A stretch of 64,000 bases of DNA from Rhodanobacter lindaniclasticus (lineage in GTDB: Bacteria > Pseudomonadota > Gammaproteobacteria > Xanthomonadales > Rhodanobacteraceae): NCBI RefSeq assembly GCF_004799035.1, contig NZ_MWIO01000029.1, positions 1 through 64,000 on the forward strand, given 5' to 3'. The notes beneath the pieces were generated by a model. The model was not told the DNA's origin. It saw nothing but the letters and a program-made list of their open reading frames with translations, and searched no databases. Shown in pieces: positions 7,984 through 18,651 of this stretch. The position numbers were made by a program, and so were the translations under genes. Positions within the stretch are counted from its first letter, which is position 1. Every line of letters starts with the position of its first letter.

Positions 7984-9138
7984 ATGAAACGTAAGGGCTT
8001 GTATTTCCTGATCGCTCTCGCCCTGGGCGGCGTAGGTGCCGTTCAAGCGCAGGACTCGGCCGCACCGGCTGATACCTCGAGCAGCGAGAGTGCCGTCTCG
8101 ACCTATGACGGCCGTTGGTATATCGCGCCGGCCGTGGGTGGTTACTACAACGACACCGACCGCAATACGAATAGCCGCCAGTTCTATTTCGGCCTCGGCG
8201 TCGGCCGTTACTTCTCGCCAAACATGTCGCTCGACTTTTTTGTCGACCACACCAATCGTCATATTGACAATGCCGTGATCGGGGCGGGCCCCGGCCACAG
8301 CAATCGCCAGTGGATCAGCAATTCGGTGGGCGCGGTGGCGCGTTTCTACGCCGGTGACTGGAATTCCTGGCGCCCGTACGCACTGGCGGGTGTGATGGGC
8401 AGCCATCACCACTCCTACCTGGATAGCGGTTGGTCACCTGCCGCCGAGCTGGGTGGCGGTGTGTCCAAGGCCGTGGGTCCGAGTACCGACTTCCGCCTGG
8501 AAGCGGCCTACCGTTACGACTTCGACAACAAGTCCCAGCCGGAGAAGGATGGCTACGGTGACTGGCTGCTCGGCTTCAGCGTCGTCGCTCGCTTCGGCAC
8601 GCCTGCCGCCGCTCCTGCGCCGGTAGCGGCACCGGTTGCCCCTCCGCCGGCCGACTGCTCCACCCTGGACAGCGACCAGGACGGCGTGAACGACTGCGAG
8701 GACAAGTGCCCCGCCACTGCGGCTGGCACGATCGTCGGCCCGGATGGCTGCGCGCAGAAGGTCGTGATCGACCTGCGCGGCGTGAACTTCAAGTTCGATC
8801 GTCCGAAGGCGGGTGAGACCGACATTTCCAAGTCGCTCGCCGAGCCGACCGCCGATTCGATCTCGGTGCTGAACCAGGCCGTCGACACCTTGCAGCGTTA
8901 CCCGCAGGTGCACGTGACCGTGGCCGGTTATACCGACTCGAAGGGCACGGACGCGTACAACCAGAAGCTGTCCGAGCGTCGCGCTTCGATCGTCTACAAC
9001 TACCTGACCAGCCATGGCATTGATGCCAGCCGTCTGGAAGGCCCGATCGGCCACGGCGAGAGCAACCCCATCGGCGACAACGAAACCGATGCGGGCCGTG
9101 CGCAGAACCGTCGCACGGAGCTGCAGGTTCAGCAATAA
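7984..9138 (+). CDS. OmpA-family outer membrane protein
   Basis: A 384-residue protein with a signal peptide (residues 1-23, cleaved after VQAQ). The N-terminal ~190 residues are rich in alternating aromatic beta-strand segments (YIAPAVGGYYNDTDR, WRPYALAGVMG). A Pro/Ala hinge (about 203-222) follows, then a thrombospondin type-3-like Ca2+ motif DSDQDGVNDCEDKC (about 228-241) and a C-terminal OmpA peptidoglycan-binding domain (about 258-384). The latter has the AGYTDSKG...YNQKLSERRA signature. It anchors the outer membrane to the cell wall. It is monocistronic, with its own promoter and a strong terminator at 9158-9188. Confidence 0.93.
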   Translation: MKRKGLYFLIALALGGVGAVQAQDSAAPADTSSSESAVSTYDGRWYIAPAVGGYYNDTDRNTNSRQFYFGLGVGRYFSPNMSLDFFVDHTNRHIDNAVIGAGPGHSNRQWISNSVGAVARFYAGDWNSWRPYALAGVMGSHHHSYLDSGWSPAAELGGGVSKAVGPSTDFRLEAAYRYDFDNKSQPEKDGYGDWLLGFSVVARFGTPAAAPAPVAAPVAPPPADCSTLDSDQDGVNDCEDKCPATAAGTIVGPDGCAQKVVIDLRGVNFKFDRPKAGETDISKSLAEPTADSISVLNQAVDTLQRYPQVHVTVAGYTDSKGTDAYNQKLSERRASIVYNYLTSHGIDASRLEGPIGHGESNPIGDNETDAGRAQNRRTELQVQQ

Positions 9139-9157
9139 TCGAACCTCGGTAGCAAAC

Positions 9158-9188
9158 AAAAAAGCCCGGCTCCGGCCGGGCTTTTTTT
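9158..9188 (+). terminator. Rho-independent terminator of the OmpA-family gene
   Basis: A perfect GCCCGGC-TCCG-GCCGGGC hairpin is flanked by A6 on the left and T7 on the right. It starts 20 bases after the stop codon. Confidence 0.93.
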
Positions 9189-9244
9189 GTGGGTGGTGGC
9201 GCCGATTCTTGTTGCCCCGAGGCCTTGGCCTATACGCTTGCGCG

Positions 9245-10018
9245 ATGTCTCGCTCATCCTCCTTCCATTCGGCACGCGCCTCCGCGTCGGCACCATCGCC
9301 ACGGTACGGGCTTGCCCGGGTGCTGTCCAAGCTGGGTATGTGCTCGCGCAGCCAGGCGGAACAGTGGATCCGTGCGGGGCGGGTCAGTCTTGACGGCCGG
9401 GTGGTCCACGATCCCCAGCATCCAACCTCGATCGAGGGCGGGCAGGTTGCCGTCGATGGAAAACCCGTGCACCAGGCCGGGCACGTCCATATCGCGTTCA
9501 ACAAGCCGCGCGGCATCGTGGTCAGCGCGGCCGACGAGCATGGCCGCGCGACGGTCTACACGGCGCTTGCCGCCGCCGGATTGCCCTGGCTGGGTCCGGT
9601 CGGTCGACTGGACAAGGCCAGCGAAGGATTGCTGCTGCTGAGCAATGACACCCGTTGGGCGGCGGGCATCACCGATCCTGCAACGCACCTGGAGAAGACC
9701 TACCACGTCCAGGTCGCGGGCTTGCCGGATGCCGCCGTGCTGGAAGCGATGCTGGCGGGCGTCGAGGATGCAGGCGAACTCCTGCGGGCCCGTCGCGCCA
9801 CGTTGCTGCGTGCAGGCGCGAAGAACGCGTGGCTGGAAGTGGTGCTGGACGAAGGCCGCAACCGGCATATCCGTCGGCTGCTGGCCGCGCTGGGTTTCGA
9901 CGTATTGCGGCTGGTCCGGGTGGCGATCGGCCCGCTTGCGCTGGGCGAGCTGGCGAAAGGGCAGTGGCGCCGGCTGAGTACGGACGAAGTCGAAGCACTC
10001 GACACCCACAAGGCTTGA
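9245..10018 (+). CDS. RsuA/RluB/RluE/RluF-family rRNA pseudouridine synthase
   Basis: A 257-residue protein. An S4 RNA-binding domain covers about residues 20-65 (GLARVLSKLGMCSRSQAEQWIRAG). The catalytic domain contains VGRLDKASEGLLLLSND, with catalytic D123, and a late RNRHIRRL motif. It isomerises a uridine in ribosomal RNA; the specific site cannot be told from sequence alone. The start at 9245 (MSRSSSFHSAR) follows the upstream terminator; an earlier in-frame start would lie inside the OmpA gene. It is convergent with kbl. Confidence 0.9.
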   Translation: MSRSSSFHSARASASAPSPRYGLARVLSKLGMCSRSQAEQWIRAGRVSLDGRVVHDPQHPTSIEGGQVAVDGKPVHQAGHVHIAFNKPRGIVVSAADEHGRATVYTALAAAGLPWLGPVGRLDKASEGLLLLSNDTRWAAGITDPATHLEKTYHVQVAGLPDAAVLEAMLAGVEDAGELLRARRATLLRAGAKNAWLEVVLDEGRNRHIRRLLAALGFDVLRLVRVAIGPLALGELAKGQWRRLSTDEVEALDTHKA

Positions 10019-10103
10019 GCCCGATAGCGCAAGGCAGGCGCTGTCTTCCGCTTCTGCTGTCAAACGCCGGCGGGCAGCGCCATTCCACGCAACGAGGTGG
10101 CCG

Positions 10104-11303
10104 TCAGCCGCCGATCACGCCCAGCTTCCGGCCCACCTTGGTGAAGGCGGCAATGGCCCGGTCGAGATGCTCGCGGGTATGCGCCGCGCTCATCTGGGTG
10201 CGGATGCGCGCCTGGCCTTGCGGTACCACCGGGTAGAAGAAGCCGGTGACGTAGATGCCTTCCTCCAGCAGCTCGGTGGCCATCGCCTGCGCCTTCGGTG
10301 CGTCGTAGATCATCACCGGCACGATCGGGTGCATGCCCGGCTTGATGTCGAAGCCCGCACGGGTCATCTGCTCGCGGAAGTAGTGCGTGTTCTCCTGCAC
10401 CTTCGCGCGCAGGTCACCTGCCGAGGCGAGCATGTCGAACACCTTGATCGCGGCGGCCACCACATGCGGCGGCAGCGAGTTGGAAAACAGGTAGGGGCGC
10501 GAGCGCTGGCGCAGCATCTCGATGATCTCGGCGCGCCCGGTGGTGAAGCCACCCAGTGCACCGCCGAGTGCTTTGCCCAGCGTGCCGGTGAAGATGTCGA
10601 TCTTGTCCATCACGCCGTTGACCTCGGCCGAGCCGCGGCCGCTGTCGCCGAGGAAACCGGTGCAATGGCATTCGTCGATATGCACCATCGCACCATATTT
10701 CTCCGCCAGCGCGGTGATCTGGTCGAGCTTGGCGATGAAGCCGTCCATCGAGAACGCACCGTCGGTCGAGATCAGCTTGGTGCGGGCGCCGGCGGCGTCG
10801 GCCGCCTGCAACTGCTTCTCCAGGTCGGCCATGTCGCTGTTGGCGTAGCGGTAGCGCTTGGCCTTGCACAGACGGATGCCGTCGATGATCGAGGCGTGAT
10901 TCAACGCGTCGGAGATCACCGCGTCTTCCTCGCCCAGCAGCGGCTCGAACAGGCCGCCGTTGGCGTCGAAGCAGGCGGCGTAGAGGATGGTGTCCTCGGT
11001 GCCGAAGAACGCGGCGATCTTCGCCTCCAGCTGCTTGTGCAGGTTCTGCGTACCGCAGATGAAGCGCACGCTGGCCATGCCGAAGCCGTGGCTGTCCAGC
11101 GCGTCCTTGGCGGCCTGGATCACCGCCGGATGGTCGGCCAGGCCGAGGTAGTTGTTGGCGCAGAAGTTCAGCACCTTGCGGCCGCCTTCCAGCTCGATCT
11201 CGGCGGACTGCGGCGAGACGATGATGCGCTCGGCCTTGAACAGGCCTTGTTCGCGGATGGCGTCGAGTTCGCTGGCGTAGCGCGCCTTGGCTGAGTAGCT
11301 CAT
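10104..11303 (-). CDS. kbl: 2-amino-3-ketobutyrate CoA ligase (glycine C-acetyltransferase)
   Basis: A 399-residue PLP-dependent alpha-oxoamine synthase that converts 2-amino-3-ketobutyrate plus CoA to glycine and acetyl-CoA. The Schiff-base lysine is K244 in [15 protein letters not shown], the E. coli position. [13 protein letters not shown] supplies the cofactor-contacting Asp and His. It works directly after Tdh in threonine degradation. The two genes face the same way but are separated by the 1223-residue gene at 11387-15058, instead of forming the usual kbl-tdh pair. Confidence 0.97.
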   Translation of the reverse strand: MSYSAKARYASELDAIREQGLFKAERIIVSPQSAEIELEGGRKVLNFCANNYLGLADHPAVIQAAKDALDSHGFGMASVRFICGTQNLHKQLEAKIAAFFGTEDTILYAACFDANGGLFEPLLGEEDAVISDALNHASIIDGIRLCKAKRYRYANSDMADLEKQLQAADAAGARTKLISTDGAFSMDGFIAKLDQITALAEKYGAMVHIDECHCTGFLGDSGRGSAEVNGVMDKIDIFTGTLGKALGGALGGFTTGRAEIIEMLRQRSRPYLFSNSLPPHVVAAAIKVFDMLASAGDLRAKVQENTHYFREQMTRAGFDIKPGMHPIVPVMIYDAPKAQAMATELLEEGIYVTGFFYPVVPQGQARIRTQMSAAHTREHLDRAIAAFTKVGRKLGVIGG

Positions 11304-11386
11304 GGAGATTCCGGCCCGTGGACAAAGCCCTATTTTGACCGCTTGGCGCGATGCTGGGAAGGAAGCACGGGCCGGGCCGTGCGGTG

Positions 11387-14300
11387 CTATTGCGTCAGGC
11401 TGAAGTCCGCGCGCGTGGTCTTGCCCTTGTCGTCGATGCCCTGTGCGTCGAGTTTCGGTTCCTGCAGCGACACGCGCGCGTCGTCCAGCTTGCCCTTCAA
11501 CCAGGCTTGCACTGCCGCGGCGCGGCGCTCGGCCAGCGCACGCATGGCCTTGGTATCCACCGATACGCTGGTTTCCATCAGGCTGCGCATCTCGTCGGGT
11601 TCGAGCGATTTCTTCAGGCCGAGGAAGTTGCGCGGCTTGTCCGGGAGGTCGTCGTGGCGGTAGGCACGACGGAGGTACTTTCCGTACTCGTCGGGGGTGA
11701 CGCTGACCGCAGCCAGTGCGGCGTCGGAGGTGTCGGCGTCCTTGCCCTCGGTATCCAGCGCTTTCTCGCGGCGCATCAGATTGTCCACCGTGACCTTGCG
11801 CAGGCCGTCCTGGTCCTTGCTTGGGTCGACCCGACCGATGATGCCGAACTTGAGCGAAGGTTTCTGTTGCAGCAGGGTCACGATCTTGCCCAGGCGCGCC
11901 TGCGCCTCCGTGTCGAGCACGGCCGAGCCCGACGCGAACTCGACATAGCCGAGTTCCTCGTGGTTGCCGCCGAAGGCGCCGGCCAGCAGACGGAACGGGG
12001 CGGTGGCGGCCTTGGCGATCAGGTTGCCGATGGCGCGCCAGATCAGTCCGCCCAGGCTGAACTGCGGATCGTCCAGCGAGCCGGACACCGGCACGTTCAC
12101 GTCGATGTTGCCCTGGGTGTCCTTGAGCAGGGCCACCGCCAGCTTCACCGGCAGGTGCTTGATGCCCGGGCTCTCGTTGCGCGCGCCGAAGGTGAGCTGG
12201 GTGATGAAGATGTGGTTGTCCGCGTTGAGCTTGCGGTTGTCCAGCATGTAGTGGACGTCCACGTTGAGCTTGCCGGCGGTGATCGGATAGCCCGTGTAGC
12301 GGGTGGAGTAGGCGGCGAGGCGGGTCAGTTCGACCTCGTTGGCCTTGCCCTTGATGTCCAGGAAGGCCACCGGCTGCAGCGGATTGATGCTGCCGTCGAT
12401 GTCCACCGGTGAATCGTCATCCAGCGCCGCCTGCACCGACAGCGCGGCCGGTGGATCGCCCGGGGTGGTGCCGAATGCGCCAATCCTGCCGGTGAGCTTG
12501 GTGAGGTTGGCGGTGTAGTTCGGCTTGATGAAGTTGTCGGTGTAGTTGAGCTGGCCGTTGACCAGGGTGATGCCGCCGATGTGGATGTCGGGCGGAGGCG
12601 CCGCCGGTGTCGCAACAGCCGCGACTGGCGCGCTGGTGCTCGGCACCGGAGCCGGCGCGGGCGTCGCCGGCTTCGGTTGCGGCACGATCGGCGTGCCGGC
12701 GGCGCGGGTCACCGACACCGGTGCGGCTTCGGGCGAGGCAACCACGTCGGCCAAGTTCAATTTGCCGTCCGCGTTGACGATCATGCGGGCGTAGAACGAG
12801 GCGAGCGCGAGTGCGCCGACATGCATGCGCGGTGGCTCTTCGCCGATCTCGGCATCGACGTCCGCGGCACTCAGCGTGTGCCAGCGCAGGAAGTCGTCAC
12901 CGGTGAGCTTGTCCTGCACGCGCACGCGTTCCAGCGCGGCATTGCCCCGGTAGCGCAGCCTGGCTGTATCGCCTCGGCCGTCGTAATGCAGCTTGCCGTT
13001 GCTGGTGAGCTGGGCGCTGCTGATGGTGACGTTCAGCGGCACGCCGATGTACGGCTCGAAGCGGGCGATATCCAGCCGCCTGGTGTCCAGCTTCAGGTCG
13101 GCTCCCAGCGGCGAAAGCCGCAGCTTGCCGGTGGCGGCAAAGGTGCCCCGCCGGCCGATGCCACCCTGCAACTGGAAGGGACGGGCCTCGCTCAGCTTGT
13201 CGCTCAGCTGGTCGATGCCGCCCTTGAGTGATTTCAGCTCCAGGCTGACCGGCGAGGTGCCGGCGGCGAGATCGGTGAAGGCGAGCGCGCCGTCATCGAG
13301 GCCGAAGTGGGCGATGCTCCAGCGCCAGGGCAGGTCGTGCTCTGCCGCGACGGCAGCCGTTTTCCGGCCAGCCGGTGGTGCCAGCAGTTCCAGCAGGCTG
13401 ATGGCGCCGTTGCGCTGGCGTTGCAGCTTCAGGTCGAGCTTGCTGACGGTGACCGTGCCCAATTGCACCTGACGGCTGGCCAGGTCGAGCAGGCGCAGTT
13501 CCACCTGCAGCTTGCCCCAGGCCAGCGGCGTGCCGTGTTCCTTCAAGGGCTCTTCAAGCGTGAAGCCGCTTACCGTGGCGTGCGCATCGGTCAGGTGCAC
13601 GTTGACGGCCTTGCCCCAGTCGAGCTGCAACTGGCCATCGGCGTCGAGCTTGCCCTTGGTTACCTGCGCGGCCATGGGCGGCGTCATGCCTTGCAACGGG
13701 GCCACGTCCACCTGCTTGATGCCCAGTCTGGCTGCCAGCCGCCCGACAGCCAGGTCCAGCGTGCCCTTGGCCGACAGGGTGCCGCCGCCGAGCCGGGCGG
13801 CCAGATCGATCCGGCCGGCGGGGGCAGGCTGCAGGCTCAGGCCCTGCAGCGTGCCGTGCAGATCATCGAGATCGAGCTTGTGCTGGGTGGCGTCGGTGTG
13901 GTGGAAGGCACTGTTCGTCAGCGCCAGCGAGGCGATGCGCAGATCGGTCGGCGTCGCATCGGTGGCGGCTGCGGCTGGCGTGGAGCTGGTGGTCAGGCTG
14001 TCGAAGTTGCTGTGACCGTCCGTGCCCTGGGTGTAGTGCAACTGCGCCCGGTCCAGTTGCAACGCGCCCAGGCGGTAGCGCGAGAGCAGCGGTTGCACGT
14101 CGACCAGCTCGGCGCTGCCGTGACCGAGTTCGAGGATCGGCTCGCCGCGATTGCTGGCGAGGGCGAAGTCGTCCAGTTGCAGCTGGCCGGTCAGTTGGAG
14201 TTGGGGCGTTGGCCGGGTCTGCACGAAATGCAGGTCCAGGTTGCCGCTGAACCGCCCCTTGGGCACGGCCACCGGCAGTGGCATCGGAACGTAGGCCAGG

Positions 14301-15058
14301 TAGCGTGGCAGGTCCAGCTGGTCGAGCTGGAAGTGCACCACCGCTTCGCGGGTATCGGCGAAGGGCTTGGTGTGGCCGTCGATGCGCAGCGGACTGCCGT
14401 CCACGCGCAACGAAAGCAGCGGCTGCACGAACACGTCGGTGTCGCTGGGCAGGTTGGCGATGAAGGGGATGCCCAGCTCCAGTTGCTCGACATGATGGCT
14501 GGTCTTGGCCAACTGGTCATCGAACCGGATGTCGCCCGCATGCACGCCGATGTTGGACAGCGAGAAGCGCGCCGGCGGTGCCTTCGGGTCCGCGGGTTTC
14601 GAGGCGTAGCGTTCCAGCAGGTCGGTGAAGTTGAAGCGCCCGCCGGCGGTGCGCACGATATGGATCCGCGGATGCTGCAGGCGCAGCTCGTCCAGCACCG
14701 GCGCGCGGCGGAACAGCGAGGTCCATGAGGCGTTGATCACTGCCTCGTCGATGTCCACGAACGGCGCGCGGCCGTCGCGGTCGGCGATGTGCAACCGGTC
14801 CAGCTGCAGGCGCAGGGTGTAGGGATTGAAGTGCACCGCACCCAGCGTCACCGGCCGCGACAAGGCCGCGCTGGCGCGTTTCTCGATCTGGCCGCGGATG
14901 ATCGGCGGCGCGGCGAGGAAGCCGAGCAGGCCGAATACCACCAGTGCGATGGCGGCGATCAGCGCGTACTTGCGCGCGCGGTGCGAGCGGTACAGCTGCC
15001 GGGCCTTGTCGCGGGCCGCCGCCAGGCGGACACCTGCCATGGAGCGAAGAGCGTTCAT
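11387..15058 (-). CDS. DUF748 / AsmA-like inner-membrane protein
   Basis: A 1223-residue protein with one N-terminal membrane helix (about residues 32-52) followed by a very long periplasmic region. It holds repeated AsmA-like beta-rich segments, among them [17 protein letters not shown] near 80-100, [14 protein letters not shown] mid-protein and [21 protein letters not shown]-like repeats. A Pro/Ala linker near residues 790-830 precedes the last DUF748 repeats. The C-terminal ~150 residues resemble an OmpA-type fold ([18 protein letters not shown]... [14 protein letters not shown]). AsmA-like proteins such as YhdP and TamB are implicated in phospholipid transport to the outer membrane; that role here is inference. 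It lies between tdh and kbl on the same strand. Confidence 0.85.
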   Translation of the reverse strand: MNALRSMAGVRLAAARDKARQLYRSHRARKYALIAAIALVVFGLLGFLAAPPIIRGQIEKRASAALSRPVTLGAVHFNPYTLRLQLDRLHIADRDGRAPFVDIDEAVINASWTSLFRRAPVLDELRLQHPRIHIVRTAGGRFNFTDLLERYASKPADPKAPPARFSLSNIGVHAGDIRFDDQLAKTSHHVEQLELGIPFIANLPSDTDVFVQPLLSLRVDGSPLRIDGHTKPFADTREAVVHFQLDQLDLPRYLAYVPMPLPVAVPKGRFSGNLDLHFVQTRPTPQLQLTGQLQLDDFALASNRGEPILELGHGSAELVDVQPLLSRYRLGALQLDRAQLHYTQGTDGHSNFDSLTTSSTPAAAATDATPTDLRIASLALTNSAFHHTDATQHKLDLDDLHGTLQGLSLQPAPAGRIDLAARLGGGTLSAKGTLDLAVGRLAARLGIKQVDVAPLQGMTPPMAAQVTKGKLDADGQLQLDWGKAVNVHLTDAHATVSGFTLEEPLKEHGTPLAWGKLQVELRLLDLASRQVQLGTVTVSKLDLKLQRQRNGAISLLELLAPPAGRKTAAVAAEHDLPWRWSIAHFGLDDGALAFTDLAAGTSPVSLELKSLKGGIDQLSDKLSEARPFQLQGGIGRRGTFAATGKLRLSPLGADLKLDTRRLDIARFEPYIGVPLNVTISSAQLTSNGKLHYDGRGDTARLRYRGNAALERVRVQDKLTGDDFLRWHTLSAADVDAEIGEEPPRMHVGALALASFYARMIVNADGKLNLADVVASPEAAPVSVTRAAGTPIVPQPKPATPAPAPVPSTSAPVAAVATPAAPPPDIHIGGITLVNGQLNYTDNFIKPNYTANLTKLTGRIGAFGTTPGDPPAALSVQAALDDDSPVDIDGSINPLQPVAFLDIKGKANEVELTRLAAYSTRYTGYPITAGKLNVDVHYMLDNRKLNADNHIFITQLTFGARNESPGIKHLPVKLAVALLKDTQGNIDVNVPVSGSLDDPQFSLGGLIWRAIGNLIAKAATAPFRLLAGAFGGNHEELGYVEFASGSAVLDTEAQARLGKIVTLLQQKPSLKFGIIGRVDPSKDQDGLRKVTVDNLMRREKALDTEGKDADTSDAALAAVSVTPDEYGKYLRRAYRHDDLPDKPRNFLGLKKSLEPDEMRSLMETSVSVDTKAMRALAERRAAAVQAWLKGKLDDARVSLQEPKLDAQGIDDKGKTTRADFSLTQ

Positions 15059-15194
15059 GCGGACTTTCCGTGGGCGTCATGGACCGGCGGCACCCGCCGG
15101 GTACTTCCTGCAGCCGGCAGCTACCGGCCGCAGAAAGTTTACGCAGGTGCCGTGAAACCGGCGATGACAGGCGTCAACCGTCGTCCGCGCTCGT

Positions 15195-16229
15195 TCAGCT
15201 CCAGGAGCAGACCACCTTGCCGCACTGGCCGGCGTCCATCAGGTCGAAGCCCTTCTGGAAGTCGTCGATGTGGATCTGGTGGGTGAGCACCTTCTGCAGC
15301 GGGAAACCGGTCAGCACCATCTGGGTCATCTTGTACCAGGTCTCGTACATGCGGCGGCCGTAGATGCCCTGCAGCGTGAGGCCCTTGAAGATCACCTTGT
15401 CCCAGTCGATGCCGGCGCCCTTGGGCTGGATGCCGAGCAGGGCGATCTTGCCGCCGTGGTACATGCAGTCGAGCATGTCGTTGAAGGCGCGCGGATTGCC
15501 GCTCATCTCCATGCCCACGTCGAAGCCTTCCATGTGCAGATCCTTCATCGCGTCCTTGAGCGAGGCGTTGGCCACGTTCACCACGCGGGTGGCACCCATG
15601 TCGGCGGCGAGTTTCAGGCGAAAATCGTTCACGTCGGTGACGACGACGTTGCGCGCACCCACGTGCTTGGCGATGCCGGCGGCGATGATGCCGATCGGGC
15701 CGGCGCCGGTGATCAGCACGTCCTCGCCGATCAGGTCGAATTCCAGCGCGCAGTGCGCGGCGTTGCCATAGGGGTCGAAGAAGGCGGCAAGCTCCGAGGG
15801 GATCTGGTCCGGGATCGGCCACAGGTTGGAGGCCGGCATGGCCATGTATTCGGCGAACGCGCCGTTGCGGTTCACGCCGATGCCGACCGTGTTCGGGCAC
15901 AGGTGCTGGCGGCCGGCGCGGCAGTTGCGGCAGTGACCGCAGACGATGTGGCCTTCGGCCGAGACGCGGTCGCCGATCTTGTAGCCAGTGACGCCGGGGC
16001 CGATCTCGACGATGCGGCCCACGAATTCATGGCCGATGGTGAGGCCGGGCTTGATGACACGCTGGCTCCACTCGTCCCACTTGTAGATGTGCAGGTCGGT
16101 GCCGCAGATCGCGGTCTTTTCGATCTTGATCAGCACCTCGTTGGGGCCGATCTCGGGCATCGGCACCTCTTCCATCCAGATGCCCTGTTCGGGCTTGCGC
16201 TTGACCAGGGCTTTCATCGTCTGCGGCAT
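15195..16229 (-). CDS. tdh: L-threonine 3-dehydrogenase
   Basis: A 344-residue zinc-dependent medium-chain dehydrogenase that oxidises threonine to 2-amino-3-ketobutyrate with NAD+. Catalytic-zinc ligands are in [10 protein letters not shown] and GHEFVG. Four structural-zinc cysteines are in [15 protein letters not shown]. The Rossmann motif is [21 protein letters not shown]. It aligns throughout with E. coli Tdh. The start at 16229 (MPQTMKAL) was chosen because GGA lies a few bases upstream; starting at MKAL (16217) would match the E. coli end exactly. It supplies the substrate of Kbl, encoded downstream beyond the AsmA-like gene. Confidence 0.96.
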   Translation of the reverse strand: MPQTMKALVKRKPEQGIWMEEVPMPEIGPNEVLIKIEKTAICGTDLHIYKWDEWSQRVIKPGLTIGHEFVGRIVEIGPGVTGYKIGDRVSAEGHIVCGHCRNCRAGRQHLCPNTVGIGVNRNGAFAEYMAMPASNLWPIPDQIPSELAAFFDPYGNAAHCALEFDLIGEDVLITGAGPIGIIAAGIAKHVGARNVVVTDVNDFRLKLAADMGATRVVNVANASLKDAMKDLHMEGFDVGMEMSGNPRAFNDMLDCMYHGGKIALLGIQPKGAGIDWDKVIFKGLTLQGIYGRRMYETWYKMTQMVLTGFPLQKVLTHQIHIDDFQKGFDLMDAGQCGKVVCSWS

Positions 16230-16379
16230 GGGGAATCCATCGGTGGGCCCGCGATGCGGGCGGGGAAACCGCAATTATAGATCGTCGCCGCGGGTGGCCG
16301 CTGCCGCGCCGGCATCTTGCCCGCGCAGCCTGGGCAGACGATGACGCAAGTTTGTGCGACGGCGCGGAGGGTCAGTTCG

Positions 16380-17145
16380 ATGCGATGGAAAAGGATGCCG
16401 TGGTCCACCGCGGTGGCGATGTCGTTCAATCCGCTGGTGCAGGCGGACGAGGGCATGTGGATGCCGTCGCAGCTGCCGTCGATCGGCCAGCAGAGGAAGG
16501 CCGCCGGCTACCGGAGCGATCCCGCCGCGATGGCCGACCTGACCCGGCCGCCGCTCAGCGGTGGTCAAGGTCGGCGGCGCCACCGGCGCCTTCGCCAGCG
16601 AGCAGGGCCTGGTGCTGTCCAATCAACACGTGGCGTTCGGGGTGATCCAGTGCAACAGCAATGCCGGGCGCAACCTGATCGACGATGGTTTCGTGGCCGC
16701 CAGCCCGGCTGAGGAGCTGCCGGCCAATCCGGACTTCCGCCTGCGCGTCACGGTCGGCTTCGAGCCGGTCACCGACCAGGTACTGGCCAACGCCCGCGGC
16801 AAGGCCGGCCGCACCAACCGCTACCGTCTCGCCGACGAGGTGCAAAGTTCGATCGACTGGACGTACCCGACCCAGATCAAAGTGTACGAGGACACGCTGA
16901 ACATCATCGACACCGCCCGCAAGGCCGCCCGGAGGGTGGCGGTGAAGTACTCCAGCATGGTCGCCGGCCTCGACAACTACCTGAAGAACTTCGACGGCAA
17001 CTGGGAATCGGTCAGCGGCGACTGGCTGTTCAATCCGCAGTTCAACCGCTCGATCCAGGTCGACGTGCGCTGCATGCCGTGGGTGATGCACCACCTCGAC
17101 CGCGCCGACAACCTGCTGAAGGAAATGGGCGTGTCGGCGAAGTAA
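16380..17145 (+). pseudogene. Remnant of an S46-family dipeptidyl peptidase
   Basis: Fragments of a DPP7/DPP11-like periplasmic serine peptidase, normally about 700 residues. The reading frame opens with the end of a signal peptide and QADEGMWMPSQLPSIG. It shifts frame near 16556 (two bases appear lost after PPLS) and continues VVKVGGATGAFASEQGLVLSNQHVAFGVIQ, with the catalytic His region intact. It then jumps from ARGKAGR to a mid-protein segment (LADEVQSSIDWTYPTQIKVYEDTLN), and again near 17005 to the C-terminal piece DWLFNPQFNRSIQVDVR...LLKEMGVSAK. The Asp and Ser of the triad are missing. At least two in-phase internal deletions plus the frameshift make it non-functional. Confidence 0.88.
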
Positions 17146-17220
17146 GCCGCCCGTCGACCACGAGAGACCCGCGTCATTGGCGCGGGCCTCTTGCGTTGCC
17201 GCAGCCCTTAAACTGTCGCG

Positions 17221-18186
17221 ATGCCGCTCGACACCCGCCCCCTCGCCATCTTCCTGATGGGTCCGACCGCCTCGGGCAAGACCGCACTGGCGTGTGAGCT
17301 GAGCGAGCGTTTCCCGCTCGATCTGGTCAGCGTCGATTCGGCGTTGGTCTATCGCGGCATGGATATCGGCACGGCCAAGCCCGACCCGGCGACACTGGCG
17401 CGTTATCCCCATGCGCTGGTCGACATCCGTGATCCTTCGCAGCCGTACTCGGCCGCGGATTTTCGCGCCGATGCGGTGCCGGTGATGGAACGGATCAGCG
17501 CACAGGGCGGGGTGCCGCTGCTGGTCGGCGGCACCGGGTTGTATTTCCGCGCGTTGCAGCAGGGTCTGTCCGACTTGCCGGAAGCCGACCCGGCGACCCG
17601 CGCGCGGCTGGCTGCCGAAGCGCAGCGGCTCGGCTGGCCGGCCATGCACGCACGGTTGGTGAACCTCGACCCGACTGCAGCTGCCCGGATCGACTGCAAC
17701 GACGTCCAGCGCCTGCAGCGTGCGCTGGAGGTGATCGAATTGACCGGCCGGCCACTGTCCGAGCTGCAGCGTGGTGCAGCGGCGCACTTCCCCTGGCGCG
17801 TGCTGAAGCTGGCACTGCTGCCGGCCGATCGACGGGTGCTGCACGAACGTATCGCCCGGCGTCTCGACGCGATGCTGGCCGAGGGCTTCCTCGACGAAGT
17901 CCGTGCGCTGCGAGCACGTGGCGACCTTCATGCCGACTTGCCGGCGATCCGTGCGGTCGGCTACCGGCAGGCGTGGGAATACCTGGACGGCCAGACCGAC
18001 GCGGCCACGTTCCGCGATCGCGCCGTCTTCGCCACCCGCCAGTTGGCCAAGCGCCAGATCACCTGGCTGCGCAGTGACGCCGGTACGCGGATCTTCGATC
18101 CGGACCGGGCCGGCCTGGGTGAGCGGGTTGGCGCGGCAGTGACACTGTTTGTCGCCGGTTCGGCCGGCCTCGTGCCGTCGGCGTGA
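17221..18186 (+). CDS. miaA: tRNA dimethylallyltransferase
   Basis: A 321-residue enzyme that adds a dimethylallyl group to A37 of tRNAs reading UNN codons. The P-loop GPTASGKT is at 14-21. [16 protein letters not shown] and the [15 protein letters not shown]-like C-terminal region ([18 protein letters not shown]) are family signatures. It is the first gene of the conserved miaA-hfq-hflX-hflKC-purA block. TTAAACT lies 15 bases before the ATG, leaving almost no leader if it is a -10. Confidence 0.97.
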   Translation: MPLDTRPLAIFLMGPTASGKTALACELSERFPLDLVSVDSALVYRGMDIGTAKPDPATLARYPHALVDIRDPSQPYSAADFRADAVPVMERISAQGGVPLLVGGTGLYFRALQQGLSDLPEADPATRARLAAEAQRLGWPAMHARLVNLDPTAAARIDCNDVQRLQRALEVIELTGRPLSELQRGAAAHFPWRVLKLALLPADRRVLHERIARRLDAMLAEGFLDEVRALRARGDLHADLPAIRAVGYRQAWEYLDGQTDAATFRDRAVFATRQLAKRQITWLRSDAGTRIFDPDRAGLGERVGAAVTLFVAGSAGLVPSA

Positions 18187-18318
18187 CCCAGTCCACCCTC
18201 GCGGTGCAAAAATCTTCTTTCATCAAGCATTTGAAAGCAGTTAACATCCGGTCATGTTGGGCCGGGGCGCCAGTGGCGTCTTTTCTCCGGTCTGGTCGTG
18301 GCAAGGGGAGAACAAGAA

Positions 18319-18594
18319 ATGTCCAAGGGGCAGTCGTTGCAGGATCCGTTTCTCAATGCATTGCGGCGCGAGCGCGTGCCCGTGGCCATCTATCTGGTCA
18401 ATGGCATCAAGCTGCAGGGCACGGTCGAGTCGTTCGACCAGTTCGTGGTGCTGTTGCGCAATCAGGTCAGCCAGATGGTGTACAAGCACGCCATTTCCAC
18501 CGTGGTGCCGAGCCGCAACGTGCGCATCGGCAACGGTCATGAGGGCCACGATCACCAGGCCGACACTTCGGCGACCGTCGAAGCGGGTACTTGA
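18319..18594 (+). CDS. hfq: RNA chaperone Hfq
   Basis: A 91-residue Sm-like hexameric RNA-binding protein that pairs small RNAs with mRNAs. The Sm1 motif ([25 protein letters not shown]) and Sm2 motif ([13 protein letters not shown]) are both complete. A short His-rich tail follows. AAGGGGAG sits 9 bases upstream of the ATG; an in-frame ATG at 18298 overlaps this ribosome site and is unlikely. The 132-base gap after miaA includes a weak GGCGCC-AGT-GGCGTC-TTTT hairpin that could attenuate read-through. Confidence 0.98.
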   Translation: MSKGQSLQDPFLNALRRERVPVAIYLVNGIKLQGTVESFDQFVVLLRNQVSQMVYKHAISTVVPSRNVRIGNGHEGHDHQADTSATVEAGT

Positions 18595-18651
18595 TTGAGC
18601 GGGCGGCGATCCACATGAAGGAGGATTGTCCCCGCAGGATTCTGCCCAACC

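Noticed and set aside
16275-16379. Insertion-sequence scar causing the S46 pseudogene
   Set aside because: No terminal inverted repeats, target duplication or transposase fragment was seen in or beside the pseudogene.
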